From NCBI GenBank assembly GCA_001600415.1, contig BCJX01000010.1, forward strand, positions 282,868 through 346,867: a DNA stretch of 64,000 bases. Direction: 5' to 3'. The notes beneath the pieces were generated by a model. It saw nothing but the letters and a program-made list of their open reading frames with translations. It made no database searches and was not told the origin of the DNA. The stretch is from Pascua guehoae. Lineage: Eukaryota > Basidiomycota > Tremellomycetes > Trichosporonales > Trichosporonaceae. Below are positions 46,838-59,543 of the stretch, piece by piece. A program made the translations under genes and the position numbers. Position 1 is the stretch's first letter, and every line of letters starts with the position of its first letter.

Positions 46838-48549
46838 ATGGTTGTGAGTCCTCCCATCCAAGCCTCGGACAATTCTCCCAGCCTTTGTGGATTGTGATCG
46901 CCGACACTGGCACATCACCTCCATCCCCTCTCTATCGCAACACTTCACAAATCCCACTTGTACCCACCGACAGCAACTGTTGCTAACTTTAGAACGTATC
47001 TTACACCGACACAGGCGACCTGGTCGCATACCTCCCTGATGGAACGCCCACCGTCTACAACATTGGCGACATGGCGTTCAGTGAGTCACCACGACCATAC
47101 ACCTGGACTAGATGCTGACAAGCCCAAAGTCATTGCCGCCATGGCCCTCGTGTGGCTCATGGTTCCGGGCGTGGGACTGTTCTACTCTGGCCTGCTGCGC
47201 CGTAAAAACGCTCTCTCGATGATTTTCCTCTCCATGGCCGCTATTGGTGTCGCCTCCTTCCAGTGGTTCTTCTGGGGCTACTCGCTCACTTTCTCTGATG
47301 GCGCCAGCTCGTGAGTGTGAAACATCCCACCCCTCTTGTTCCCACCACTAACAACCCCAGGTTTATTGGCGACCTCAAGTACTTCTGTCTCAAGGGTGTT
47401 CTCGAGCAGCCGTCGGCTGGCTCGGATCGTATCCCCGCCCTCATGTTCTGCGTCTACCAGTGCATGTTCGCCATCATCACCGTGGCGCTCGCCTGCGGTG
47501 GCTTTGCGGAACGTTCGCGCATCGGCCCCGTCATGGTCTTTATGTTTGTCTGGCTCACCATTGTCTACTGCCCCATTGCGTGCTGGACCTGGAACGGCGA
47601 GGGCTGGGCCGCCAAGCTCGGCAGCCTCGACTTTGCCGGCGGCACCCCCGTCCACATTTCCTCGGGCACGGCCTCGCTCGCCATTGCATGCTACCTCGGC
47701 AAGCGCCGCGGCTACGGCACTGAGCGCCTCGCGTACAAGCCCCACAACATTACCTACGTTGTCCTCGGCACCGTCTTCCTCTGGTTTGGCTGGTTTGGCT
47801 TCAACGGCGGCTCGGCCCTCAGCGCAAACCTCCGCGCCATCCAGGCCTGCATCGTCACCAACCTCTCTGCGGCTGTCGGTGGTATCACCTGGATGCTGCT
47901 CGACTGGCGCCTCGAGAAGAAGTTTTCCGCTGTTGGATTCTGCTCGGGCGCCATTGCTGGCCTCGTCGGTATCACGCCCGCTGCCGGTTTCGTCGGTGCC
48001 CCTTCGTCGGTTGCGATCGGCTTTGTCACCGCGTGCGCTGCCAACTTTGGCACCAAGATCAAGTACCTCGTCCGCGTCGACGAGGCGCTTGATGTGTTTG
48101 CGTCCCACGGCATTGGCGGTTTCGTCGGCTCGCTCATGACGGCTCTCTTTGCCCAGGCCTCGGTCGCTGGCTTTGACGGCTTCACCGAGATCGACGGCGG
48201 CTGGTTTGACCACAACTACCGCCAGCTCGGCCTGCAGCTCGCCGAGACCACGGCGGGTCTCGGCTACTCGTTTGTCATGACCACCATCATCTGCTGGCTC
48301 ATGCACTACATTCCCGGACTCCGCCTCCGCTGCGACGAGGAGTCGGAGATTATCGGCATCGACGACGCCTACCTCGGCGAGTGGGCCTACGACTATGTCG
48401 GCGCCGACCCCAACCTTCTGCTCCACGCGCCCCACGCCAGCCCCGTTGCTCCCCGCCAAGAGTCGGCCGAGGAGACCCGCGCGGGGCCAGAGTCCCCCAT
48501 GCCAGAGAAGGCTCCTGCGTCCAACAACTCTGCCGCCACCGAGGTCTGA
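46838..48549 (+). CDS. Ammonium transporter, Mep2/AMT type
   Basis: This is an Amt/Mep/Rh family plasma-membrane permease for ammonium. Exons are 46838-46843, 46993-47080, 47130-47310 and 47361-48549; 487 residues. The first exon is only ATG GTT and joins NVSYTDTGDLVAYLPDG. Membrane helices include LVWLMVPGVGLFYSGLLRRK and GVASFQWFFWGYSLTFSDG. The twin pore histidines are present: the first in VHISSGTASL (about 190) and the second in SHGIGGFVGS (about 340). A histidine at the first place is typical of the Mep2 sensor class; Mep1/Mep3 have glutamate there. The cytosolic tail after GIDDAYLGEWAYDYVG is Ala/Pro/Glu-rich. The upstream region has four GATAAG motifs, and a Par32-type gene lies 1.7 kb downstream on the same strand. 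Confidence 0.94.
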
Positions 48550-48997
48550 GCAGCGCAGCGCAAACACGCATGAGCGCCATATAGGGGGGCGGGGGGGACC
48601 CCGCACCCACGCGGGGTTAGATGGGGGATACCATTCGGCCATTGCATTAGTCTTCACCTATTAATAGTTGTCATGTTCGGGGGATGCATTGTTAAATCAT
48701 CCGAGCACGCAGGTGGTGCAGCGGGGTTAGCAGGGGGAGCAGCAGAGCAGCAGCAGCATGCAGCAGTAGCAACAAAGCAGGGGAGTTTGCCAAGAAGCAC
48801 AAGCACAAAGTAGCACGAAGGAGGGTTGGACGAATAGGAAGACTCGGGCAGTGCCACTTTTTGCCACCGCTTGCTTTGAACCGGGCCCACGGTGCCCTTG
48901 GCTGCGACCTGCCTCCACCCCTGGCTGCCTTCACCTCCCCACGTTCATATCCACTGTATCCATCCTGCACGCCACCCCCATCGCTCTGCCCACCACC
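48550..48997. other. Intergenic after the ammonium transporter
   Basis: 3' flank with an agc/gca-rich stretch at 48715-48780. No gene is seen. Confidence 0.55.
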
Positions 48998-49621
48998 ATG
49001 GCCATCCCATCACCAGAATCCCCGTCAACGTCGACGCCCGGGTTCCGCACACTCGGACGCGAGCGCAGCAATGGCAGCGGGCACGCGACGCTCACTAGCC
49101 TGCGTGACAAGATGCGCGCCTTGTCACCCAACGCGAGACATCCAGAGGAAGGCGTTTCCTTTACGAGTAAGTGTGTTATCCAGACAGAAGGTGGGCGCCG
49201 AGGCGCGCGTGACCTGCATTGCACACAATCTCTCTCTCTCGACACGTATCACGCGGCCTGTATCCTCTCTTCCTACTCGCTCTCCCGTTGCGTACGATGC
49301 GCTACAGGTGTGGCGTTGGCTCGCGATAAGGACGGGAATGGTGGGGGACCCACTGGCCCCGCAGGTGGAGTGGGTTTTCCACGCCCTGTCGGTCCCGTGT
49401 GCTGGCCGAGGTCATCTCTTCTGCTGGTCTCCCTGCCGTGTGCTATCTCTTTGTGCGCCTCTTTGGTGATTGTAATGCCGACACACCCGACGCCTCGAGC
49501 TGCATTGTGCGATAGCATGCATGCGGAGCGCCGGATGCCTGGCGCGCCTTGCTCGTCGGACGGCGAGGGTGGGGGACGTGCATCCTTATCGCGACTTTTT
49601 CTGGTGGTGTGGCACGTGTGA
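48998..49621 (+). CDS. Doubtful small gene; the first exon looks real
   Basis: I do not recognise this protein. The start (caccaccATGGCC) has the context used by other genes here, and the first 56 codons (MAIPSPESPSTS, FRTLGRERSNGS, LTSLRDKMRALSPNARHPEE) have the C/G-ending codon bias of real coding sequence. A gtaagt donor follows at 49167, but I found no acceptor giving a convincing continuation. The frame happens to stay open to 49621, though that part is atypical. It may be a short gene whose later exons I cannot place, a gene remnant, or an upstream exon of PAR32. Only the first 170 bases are reasonably supported. Confidence 0.3.
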   Translation: MAIPSPESPSTSTPGFRTLGRERSNGSGHATLTSLRDKMRALSPNARHPEEGVSFTSKCVIQTEGGRRGARDLHCTQSLSLDTYHAACILSSYSLSRCVRCATGVALARDKDGNGGGPTGPAGGVGFPRPVGPVCWPRSSLLLVSLPCAISLCASLVIVMPTHPTPRAALCDSMHAERRMPGAPCSSDGEGGGRASLSRLFLVVWHV

Positions 49622-50268
49622 GCCAATCAGCGTCCACCTGGAGATAGGCGATCCTTTCCTCACGTCAAAGTTGAAAGAGACCCACCCTTGTCGGAGGTTG
49701 GCAGACATGGGGCCTGTTGCTGCAATCAATGTGCAGAGTCATTGCCCAGGCGCCAAGCATGCATGCAATGCAATGCATGCATGCATCTAGCCAAGCAGAA
49801 CCAAGCGGGACATGCACGGCGCCATGGAGATCTGCGGGCCTGGCAAAGGCCAACCTGCAATCTGGGACGGTGATGCGCGCATGGGGCCACAAGTCGCCTT
49901 CGCCTCCTCCCGGGCATGTCCCACGATCCAACACGCCCCGCGCAATCTATGCCAACATGCCAATCCCCTTCGTCCAAGACATCAGTGCAGCTGCCCAGAC
50001 ACACTTGCCACTCTGTGGCCCTTCGCGCCCTTGCATCCCGTGTTGTCTCTGGCTCCTCTGGTCCGTCTCCGATCAACGACGGCATCTCCCATCGTGATAT
50101 CCTCTTTATCCACCTCTTTAATCTTGCACCTTACTCCATTCTACCACCACCACTCATTCATCCTCCCCTCCCGCCACCCTCCTTCTCAGTCCCCGTCTAC
50201 TCTCCCTACCCATCCGTAACTCCAACGTCCCCACTCTCTCTCCGGCCCCAACTCACACTCCAGGAAGC
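49622..50268. other. Intergenic, upstream of PAR32
   Basis: This contains tandem atgc/atgcatgc words at 49757-49791 and a pyrimidine-rich leader before the start at 50269. No gene is seen. Confidence 0.55.
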
Positions 50269-51397
50269 ATGAGCCACGAACGCGGGCGTGACCCGGCCCC
50301 GCTCGTTTCGACCGGTCGCGGCGGCGCCGGCAACCTTGTGCGCTCCGTCTCCAAGGGCCCCGACGAGGCCAAGGGCCTCGAGCGCGGACGCGAGCTCCGC
50401 AATCCCTCTGTCGAGCGTGTAAGTGTTGGCTTCGCCACCTGATGGAGCAGCGAGTGGCGGCTCTTTGTGTGTGGTGGCAACGATTGGAAGCAGCAGCAGA
50501 CTGGCTACACAAAGTGTGACCGTGTTGCTGTCACGGTGGCGTTCGCCAAACCACACATGCCATTATGTGGCATACAACACCAATGGCGTGCTCCTCTCGA
50601 GCCCTTGCTTCCGCAGATAAGACACACCCCGCCTGCAGACCCTCGGTTCTCGCCACTAACGCGCAGGCGACGCACGCCGGCCGCGGCGGCGCAGGCAACA
50701 TTCGCTCCCCCTCGCGCGACCCGAAGCGCGACGCTATCGAGGTGGCACAGGAGGAGGCGCTGCAGGACCGCATTCTCGCCGAGCGCCGCGGCAGGCAGGC
50801 CGATCAGCCGTGGTCGGCCGGCCGTGGCGGTGCGGGCAACATTCGCTCGCCGTCTCGCGACCCCCAGCGCGACGCGATCCAGGAGGCGCAAGAAGAGGCC
50901 CTCGAGGACCGTCTGCTTGCGGAGCGCCGTGGCCGCCAGGCCGACGCGCCGTTCTCAGCCGGTCGCGGTGGCGCCGGCAACATTTCGACTTCCGAGTCGC
51001 GCTCGCGCTCGCGCTCGGCCGTTCGTGGCGGCGCCCCGGCAGAGGACTCGTCCCGTCGCGACGACAGCCGTCCGCGCGTCTCGCTCGGTGGGCGCCATGC
51101 CGGCCGCGGTGGGTACGGCAATATCACCGAAGAGGGCACAGAGGACGACTTGGCCCGCATCGCAGAGGAGAATCGCTACGAGGCCGAGGTCAAGAAGAAG
51201 TATGAGGCCGGCGAGGTCGGCAAGGAGTGAGTGTGTTTGTGTGTGCGGGAGCGTCTGTGTCAAACCCATGAGAGTCTGGCCACGGACACGGTGTGCAACC
51301 TTGTGCTGCGTGCGAGCTCGCAACTCGACTGAGCCCAACGAAGGACACCGCTGTCCAGCCCGTACGATCCCAAGACTGTCATGTGCCCCACACCCAA

Positions 51398-51432
<35 letters not shown>

Positions 51433-51821
51433 CGCCTGGCAACGCTAACCCCAGCCATTCGTCTGGCCGCGGCGGCGCTGGTAATACAGGCCACAGCAAC
51501 GGCCACTCGCCCGCCGACCTCGCGCAGCTGTCCCTCGAGGAGCGCGACGCGTTTGCCAAGGTGCGCTCGCGCGACCCGCCGGTTGTCCGTGGTGGCCGTG
51601 GGTGAGTACTTTGTGGTGCGGATGTGATGCGCTTTGGCGGCGGCTGGGCACAGTCATAGGTTTCAGCCGCGACATTGCGCGCATTGCCCTGTAGACCACG
51701 CTCACACCCCAGCGGCGCAGGCAATATCGCCGTCAACGACACTGCGTCCGACCGCGGCCGCAATGGCGGCGTCATTGGCAGCATGTTCCGCTCGCTCTCT
51801 CGCGCCAAACGCGGTGACTAG
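50269..51821 (+). CDS. PAR32: DUF3602 / Par32-type protein with GRGGAGN repeats
   Basis: This is a 321-residue hydrophilic protein in four exons: 50269-50418, 50667-51226, 51455-51601 and 51713-51821. It carries seven copies of GRGGAGN or a close variant, followed in two copies by IRSPSRDP, with charged spacers (AIEVAQEEALQDRILAERRG). This repeat defines the fungal DUF3602 family, whose studied member, yeast Par32/Amu1, is phosphorylated under TORC1-Npr1 control and binds and inhibits ammonium transporters Mep1 and Mep3. The short tail FRSLSRAKRGD is basic. Introns 2 and 3 interrupt at or near repeat copies. Intron 2 contains a 32-base C run. The neighbour upstream on the same strand is an ammonium transporter, which fits a regulatory role, though that role in this species is inferred. 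Confidence 0.85.
51399..51430. repeat. Poly-C tract (32 C) in PAR32 intron 2
   Basis: This is the longest homopolymer in the window, ending about 24 bases before the acceptor at 51454. Exact length is uncertain. Confidence 0.9.
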
Positions 51822-52327
51822 CGAAAGCCCGTGGCGCGCAGCGGCGTGTAATCCACCCTCTTTGTAACGCCGCACGATGTACTCGCCCGCACTCTCCGAT
51901 ATGGCCGTGCCCACTCGCCTAGCCCCAGCTCCATTTTAACCTAGTGCAAGCGTTTCCTCCCCGCTCGTTCTCTCCTTCATCCTCGTCCCGTCCCCAGTCT
52001 GTAATAGTTGTTTGGTAGATACCGTTCATGCTGGCCCGGCCAGATATGCATGTTTTTGGCGTAGCGGGCGTATGCAGTAGATCATAGTGGCGTAGCTGTG
52101 GGTGCATAGAGGCCACTCGGACGTATAGGGGCCACCGCGCTGCAACGACAGTAGACTAGCGTTCACGGAGGACAATGGCCATGGCCACTAGTGGTGGATT
52201 GAGCGCTGGCTACGGTGCAAGATTGACCAGGTGGCGAGCACGTGACCTTGACCGCCACATTCGCCTCGTCTCGACGACAACAACCCCAATCATCCTTTCG
52301 TCCACCATCACACCAGACATCACCACC
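51822..52327. other. Intergenic between PAR32 and the Med11-like gene
   Basis: 506 bases with no gene or recognised element. Confidence 0.6.
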
Positions 52328-54344
52328 ATGGACTACGGGCACGACCACGACCCGCTCGAGCTCGAGTCGGCCGACGCCGACTCGCTCATGACCGCGCTCG
52401 CCAATGTCGAAAAGGTGCGTCTGCGCAATACTCTCCCAGCACCGTTGTGATGCGGGACTAGACCCTCTGGGCCGCGAGGCACAGTGTAAAGTCGGCCTGG
52501 AGGAGAGGGGCACGGATAGGCGGCATACGGCGGGGCCATGACCCAAAGACCACAAGAAGGGACATGGCGGCGTGGCGTGACATCTAGGCCAACCTCTGCC
52601 AGCTGTACCCCCCTTCCCCCATCACGAGCGTTGACGGCCGCCACTGACACTGACGACGCTGACACGCAGGCGATCCCGTCGCTCCTGCTCGACATCAAGC
52701 CCGTGCTCGCGCACCTCGTCTCGCCGACGCCCGAGCACGACGAGCGCGCGGGGCTCGCGGCGCGCGAGGCGGTGGAGCGGTACATGGCCACGTTGGATGT
52801 GAGTTGGGCTGGGGTCGGGGCGTGTGTGTCGGAGTAGGGTCGGGGCGTGTGNNNNNNNNNNNNNNNNNNNNNNNNNNNNNNNNNNNNNNNNNNNNNNNNN
52901 NNNNNNNNNNNNNNNNNNNNNNNNNNNNNNNNNNNNNNNNNNNNNNNNNNNNNNNNNNNNNNNNNNNNNNNNNNNNNNNNNNNNNNNNNNNNNNNNNNNN
53001 NNNNNNNNNNNNNNNNNNNNNNNNNNNNNNNNNNNNNNNNNNNNNNNNNNNNNNNNNNNNNNNNNNNNNNNNNNNNNNNNNNNNNNNNNNNNNNNNNNNN
53101 NNNNNNNNNNNNNNNNNNNNNNNNNNNNNNNNNNNNNNNNNNNNNNNNNNNNNNNNNNNNNNNNNNNNNNNNNNNNNNNNNNNNNNNNNNNNNNNNNNNN
53201 NNNNNNNNNNNNNNNNNNNNNNNNNNNNNNNNNNNNNNNNNNNNNNNNNNNNNNNNNNNNNNNNNNNNNNNNNNNNNNNNNNNNNNNNNNNNNNNNNNNN
53301 NNNNNNNNNNNNNNNNNNNNNNNNNNNNNNNNNNNNNNNNNNNNNNNNNNNNNNNNNNNNNNNNNNNNNNNNNNNNNNNNNNNNNNNNNNNNNNNNNNNN
53401 NNNNNNNNNNNNNNNNNNNNNNNNNNNNNNNNNNNNNNNNNNNNNNNNNNNNNNNNNNNNNNNNNNNNNNNNNNNNNNNNNNNNNNNNNNNNNNNNNNNN
53501 NNNNNNNNNNNNNNNNNNNNNNNNNNNNNNNNNNNNNNNNNNNNNNNNNNNNNNNNNNNNNCTTCTCCCAATCCCCGCACCGCGCCGCCACCCACCCTCT
53601 CACCCACGGGCGAGACGTAGGATCCTGCGGGTGGATACTCTAGGTTGCCGAGTTGGGTCCGTTGGTTACAAGCAGAGGGCGGAGGAGCAGAGGGGGTGGG
53701 GGCTTGCTCTGCGCCGCTCCTCTTGGGTTCTGGCATGTGACCGGGCCCGTCAGTCTTCTCGCGTGTTCTGCGGGGCTCTTTCGCTACATGCTGGGACGGG
53801 AACGGCTGCGCGGAGAGGAGGTGGCGAGGGGGATGGTCGGTGTTCCGTGGCTCTTACTCCGCTCCGACTCGTGGACATTGCCACTCTATCCCCTACCACC
53901 TTTCCCGCTCGTGCCCCGTTTCTTCATCCTTGCCAGTTCTGTTGATGTTGTTGGAGTACCTTCACCTTCACCTTGACTCGGCAACCCCCCACCCTCCTCG
54001 CACACCCGCTGCCCCACTCTCGTCCGACACGCCGCTGACCGCAGAAAATCCAATTCATCCTCCGCCAAACGGTCCTGTACCTCCGTGAAACGCGCGCGGC
54101 GCCCTCGGTCCTCCGCCCGCCGCCCGTCGACGGCCTGCCGCGGCCCCTGGCGGCGACGCTGCGGGGTCCCGAGGGCGGGAGTGGCGACACGCTCGGGCTG
54201 TATGGCGCGCGTGTCGAGGCGGCCGCGTTAGGGGATATGCTCGAGGCTGTGCGGGGCATGATTCGGGAGAGGGGTGGGGTGGCCCCCGAGGGAGCGGAGG
54301 GACGAGGACGGGACGCACGAGGGGAGGACGAGGAGATGAGCTAG
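52328..54344 (+). CDS. Mediator subunit Med11-like protein, gene contains the assembly gap
   Basis: Visible exons are 52328-52414, 52670-52798 and 54045-54344, all meeting in phase 0, giving at least 171 residues. The intron 52799-54044 contains the gap, so a further exon could be hidden. The helical pattern (LMTALANVEKAIPSLLLDIK, then AVERYMATLDKIQFILRQ and TVLYLRETRAAPS) resembles Med11, a small helical head-module subunit of Mediator that pairs with Med22. That match is from general pattern, not a diagnostic motif. The C-terminal 70 residues are Gly/Glu/Arg-rich. Splicing across 52798/54045 is supported by the unbroken helix it makes (YMATLD-KIQFIL). The coding call is sounder than the name. 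Confidence 0.55.
52852..53571. other. Assembly gap (720 N)
   Basis: A run of N lies inside an intron of the Med11-like gene. The left edge ends in a repeat of tcggggcgtgtg, suggesting an unresolved tandem repeat. Confidence 0.99.
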
Positions 54345-54732
54345 GCGAGGAGGGATGGATGGTCGAGGTCGAGGTCGAGGAGGCCGAGTTGAGTCGCTGT
54401 ACAATAAATAGACATGCACACTTTCACATGTACCACGCACCACACGCACACAGGGACAGGGCACACCGTCAACGCACATGACTGCAAACGGCACGCACCA
54501 CACCACACACATTGTACACCATCACAGTCACACCACATAATACATACGGGCTGCAGAGCGAGCTACTGAGAGGGCTACTGAGCGGGCTACTGAGCCGACG
54601 AAAGGGTATGCTAACTCGAAAGCGAAAACGAAATACTTGTAACTTGAGCACACAGCAGTGCAATGACAGTGTTGTGCTGAATGAGTCTTGTCTTGGGCTG
54701 AGGGTGAGCTCAGAAGAAGCAAAATGAGGAGA
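54345..54732. other. 3' region between the Med11-like gene and histone H3 remnants
   Basis: Contains CA-rich sequence (54416-54530) and two or three direct gggctactgag units near 54570-54597. No gene is seen. Confidence 0.5.
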
Positions 54733-54833
54733 GCTCACGGTTCGATCTTAAAGTAAGGGTGGGTGCGGCTGGAAGCGGACTGAGAGTTAGGTTCAACGAG
54801 GCTATTACAAACTCACAGTCGGCCTGAAGTGGT
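54733..54833 (-). pseudogene. Decayed partial copies of a histone H3 exon/intron junction
   Basis: Bases 54769-54790 are identical over 22 nt to 55113-55134, the acceptor of the last H3 intron with the start of its last exon. Bases 54811-54830 resemble 55154-55174, the donor of the same intron with the end of the preceding exon. A third stretch (54733-54753) again resembles that donor side. Order and strand match H3, but the residues are broken by substitutions and stops. Confidence 0.65.
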
Positions 54834-54959
54834 GGTGGTACGGCCGGCACCAACTCCAGCAGAGGCGGACACCTTGGGTTCATCGACTCGGACTGGTGGA
54901 GGTACCTCTTTACAAAAGTCCGAGTCTCGCCCATTCCATAGCACCTACCCTCCCGCCGC

Positions 54960-56362
<1,403 letters not shown>

Positions 56363-58231
56363 GATGTGGTCTGTGGGTGGTTGTTAGGGTTGGTAGCGAG
56401 TAGGGGTGTTTTGGTGGCGAGAAAGGGGGGTTTGGGAATGGGGATGGGTGAGAGTAGTGATGAGAGAGTGTGAGAAAGAGAGATGCAGAGATGCAGTCCA
56501 GTCTTAGTTCTAGCATTGCAGGCTACGAGCTGTGCTATGGGGGGGAAGGTGGGGGAGGGGGGCAGACAGGGATGGGGGACTGCAAAGACCTTCCTTGGTT
56601 TCTTGCTCGGCGACTGGTACTAGGCGAGCCGACGGGGGGGGAAGGCGAGGGGAGGGAAGGAAGACACGCACTGGGGAGGGAAGGCAAGGCCGCCGTGGCG
56701 AGGGGGGGTCGGGGGGGAAGAGCAGAAAAGACGTCGACTCGGCGTCGCGTATATGTGACGGGTTGTGACGGGTGCGGGGATGCGTGCGCGCATGCAAATG
56801 GGGCGGTGAGTTGGTCGATCGGACCCGTTTCGACCTATGCTACATTCACTGGCCTGCATGGCCTGGCCGCTTCGACCGACCGACTCTTTCGTCGCGTCAC
56901 TGCTTTTGTGGCTGGCGGCAAGTCATGGCAGGCAGGCATGGCTCAATGTGGCAGCGGGTCTTGATAGACTTTGGGGTCGGGCGGGCGTTTTTTTTTTGGG
57001 TGAGCGCGTCTGCGGAGCAACACGGGTGCACGGCACGGGTGTGTCGGCTGTGCAGATGAGGGGGGGTGGGTTGATGGGTACCGGGGTGGTGGTAGGGTGG
57101 TATGGTGTGGCGGTGTGTGGCATCTGGGGGGGTGTTTTGGTGTTAGCTGATGAGGGGCGCGTGGGGGTGGCGACAAGAGTTTGGTGCAGGCGTGGGAGAG
57201 GGGGAGAAGGGGACAAGCGCCGACGCCACCCATGGTTTGAGACGTGCGCCGAGCACGTCAAACGCAAAGCTTGGCATTGAGCCGAGCCAAACGCTGGTTG
57301 GTACGCTGGTACGCTGGTACGCTGCTACGCTGGTACGCTGCTGGGCGGGGTCCGAATCGGGGTCCCCACTCACCAACTGCCACAAGGCCAAATCATTCTT
57401 CCGAGACTCGTGTTCCCGCTCCCACACTCCCACAAGGCCACCTGTCACGCCAACTGGCACCAGACCTAGGCTTGCGACATAGTCATGGTGCTCACGGCGT
57501 TACGGAGTTATGCATGCCATCTCTGCTGAAGCTCTAGGGGTGTCGGCGCCCTCTTCTCGTGGCAGTTATTTGCGGCTGAGCCTTGGTTGACACCCCCTTG
57601 CACCCTCGGCCAAGTCCTAACAGTTTGATGGAAGGCAGCAGTCGTATATCGCCGACGGTGGTGATGGCTACCCCGCACGTGTAGAGGATCCCGCCGCTGG
57701 CTTGCGTCTTCTCATCGTTCAACCTGCCAGGACAGTGTTCGGGGGTGGGAGGCCTTGTGACCTGTGCCTCGTCGTCCCGTGGTATCCGTTGAAAGAAGAC
57801 GACTGCCAAGAAGTTGCTCAAGCCTCACCCCCTCAGTTCTCGAAGGTGCTACTACTTTCTGACACTGATCCGATTCACTTGGACTCTGGGATGCCGGTGT
57901 TGTTGCCACCAACTCAAGGCCGTTCGCTACACTCCATGCGCAAGTTGATGATATACCATTGCTGGCTGACGAGACGCGCAGGACAGAATGGAAGGTCCCA
58001 AAGTGGCGCCAGCCAGGTACGGATGGTACGGAAATACGGAATGATCGACGCCACGTGGTGTTTCCTACATTCCGACAAAGTGAACCCTGAGGCGTCATGT
58101 CCTCCACGCCCTAGCCGCTCTGCCCCAGCCTGGCTGCAGTCGACGACCTGGGCGATCACGACTGCCGCCGAGTACCCGAGACGGATGCATCGTTTCTTCC
58201 ACCGGCCCGATCCCACTATCGCTCTGCACAG
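56363..58231. other. Intergenic upstream of H3 and downstream of the hypothetical gene
   Basis: Very G-rich on the plus strand at 56530-56720. A long plus-strand open frame (57702-58814) runs antisense through the next gene and lacks coding bias, so it is not called. An 8-mer repeat lies at 57299-57342. Confidence 0.5.
57299..57342. repeat. GGTACGCT 8-mer tandem repeat
   Basis: About five units of ggtacgct or gctacgct in direct tandem. Confidence 0.85.
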
Positions 58232-58727
58232 TCAGTCCAAAATGCCCCATGGGCCCAGCACCGCATCCACCCTTTCAGCGCTTTCCGAGGTTGAGTGGCA
58301 CGCACGTACGCGCGACTCACAGTTGTCACTCGCGCTCTCGCTCCTCTCCCTCCTGGCGCGGAGGAGGTCAAAGCTCTGCCGTGCCACGGGGAACATTTGT
58401 GCAATACGGAGTTCGAGCAGCTCGCGCGCGCCCGGGAGGCACCGTGCTGGGGAGCTGGTGTCGGCGTCGGGCCCGGGTAGTGGACCCGCGGGGGGCGTGA
58501 GGGTGTCGGCCGCGCTGGACGCCGCGCCCATCCCACCCGCGACAATCTCGATCTCGCCCAGTGGCGACCACGGCCCGTCGTGCCCGTACGGCCTGTCTGT
58601 GGACAGGAGGCGGGTGGCGACAAAGGACAGGACGGGGGCGGGGTCGTCGAAGCGTGTGCCGAGGTACGAGGTGAGGGAGGCGTGGTACGGGTGGGGCGCG
58701 TCGGCCGTGGGGTCGAGGGAGTGCATG
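58232..58727 (-). CDS. Hypothetical protein
   Basis: A minus-strand frame of 165 residues starts MHSLDPTADAPHPYHAS and has the strong C-ending codon use of real genes here, unlike its antisense frame. Readable parts are LTSYLGTRFDDPAPVLSFV, ATRLLSTDRPYGHDGPW, SPLGEIEIVAGGMGAA and GARELLELRIAQMFPVARQS. No family is recognised. A gtgagt donor occurs near 58320 (after SESASDN), and the codon bias weakens beyond it, so the true 3' end may be spliced; the acceptors I tried led to early stops. The protein looks soluble, with no signal peptide or membrane helix. It lies upstream of H3 on the same strand. Confidence 0.5.
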
Positions 58728-59543
58728 TCGAGATGGGCGGGAGCAGGTAGTGGTCGGGGTTTTGATTGCGAGGGTAGCCGCGTTCGTGGTGTGGGTACGG
58801 CCTTTGGATGGTGAGGAAGGGAGGTGCGCGAGAGCCTGCCGAGTGGATCAACGGTCGAGGAGGCAGGCGATTGACAACAACAAGAGGGGTTTATACAACG
58901 CAATGGAGAGAAGCGGCGTGCTGGATGATGTTCCGGGACGGCGAAGGAGATTACAGAGCGATACCAAAGGTGGAACCCGAGGAGAGGAGATGAAACGGGT
59001 GCGATGCAAGCCTGCACTCTCAGTGGCCAGTGGTCTAGAGACGAGCCCGATGAGGCCGAGAGTCTATAGCGTCTAGCATTGGAGCGATATGGTTGCAGGT
59101 CAGTGCATAGGCCCCTGCGCGGCATGTGGGCAGGAGTGTCTGAGGGCAAAGGGGCAGCGTGACATGCAGGAGCCTCTGGAGGTGTCATGTCTGGGTCTCT
59201 GCTACCAGCCTACTTCACTCGGCTTTCTGTCTCTTTCCGTCTCGTTATCGTTGTGCGACGGCAACTTTCGTATCTCTCCTCAGTCAGGCACATGCCGCTC
59301 GCACTCTCGCTCGCGCTCGCACCTCTCCTGTTGTTCCCGCGCTTCTCCCCGGTTCTTCATGATTGCATCTGCTGCTGGCAAGAGTACTTGCCAGCTCTAC
59401 GCCCCCGTGGCTGGTGGCTAAACTATGTCCTTCCTGCGCGTGCTCTCGCGTACGTGCCACATGCAAGCGGTGCGCTTTCGCGCGGGTACAGTCGCGAGTG
59501 AGTGCGCTGGCTGCGCTGCACTGCGCTCTGCCGCTGGCCGCCC
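58728..59543. other. Intergenic between the hypothetical gene and ARPC3
   Basis: 816 bases with no supported gene; several overlapping open frames are judged chance. Confidence 0.5.

Noticed and set aside
57702..58814. 370-codon plus-strand open frame
   Set aside because: The second half is antisense to a frame with much better codon bias, and there is no recognisable motif.
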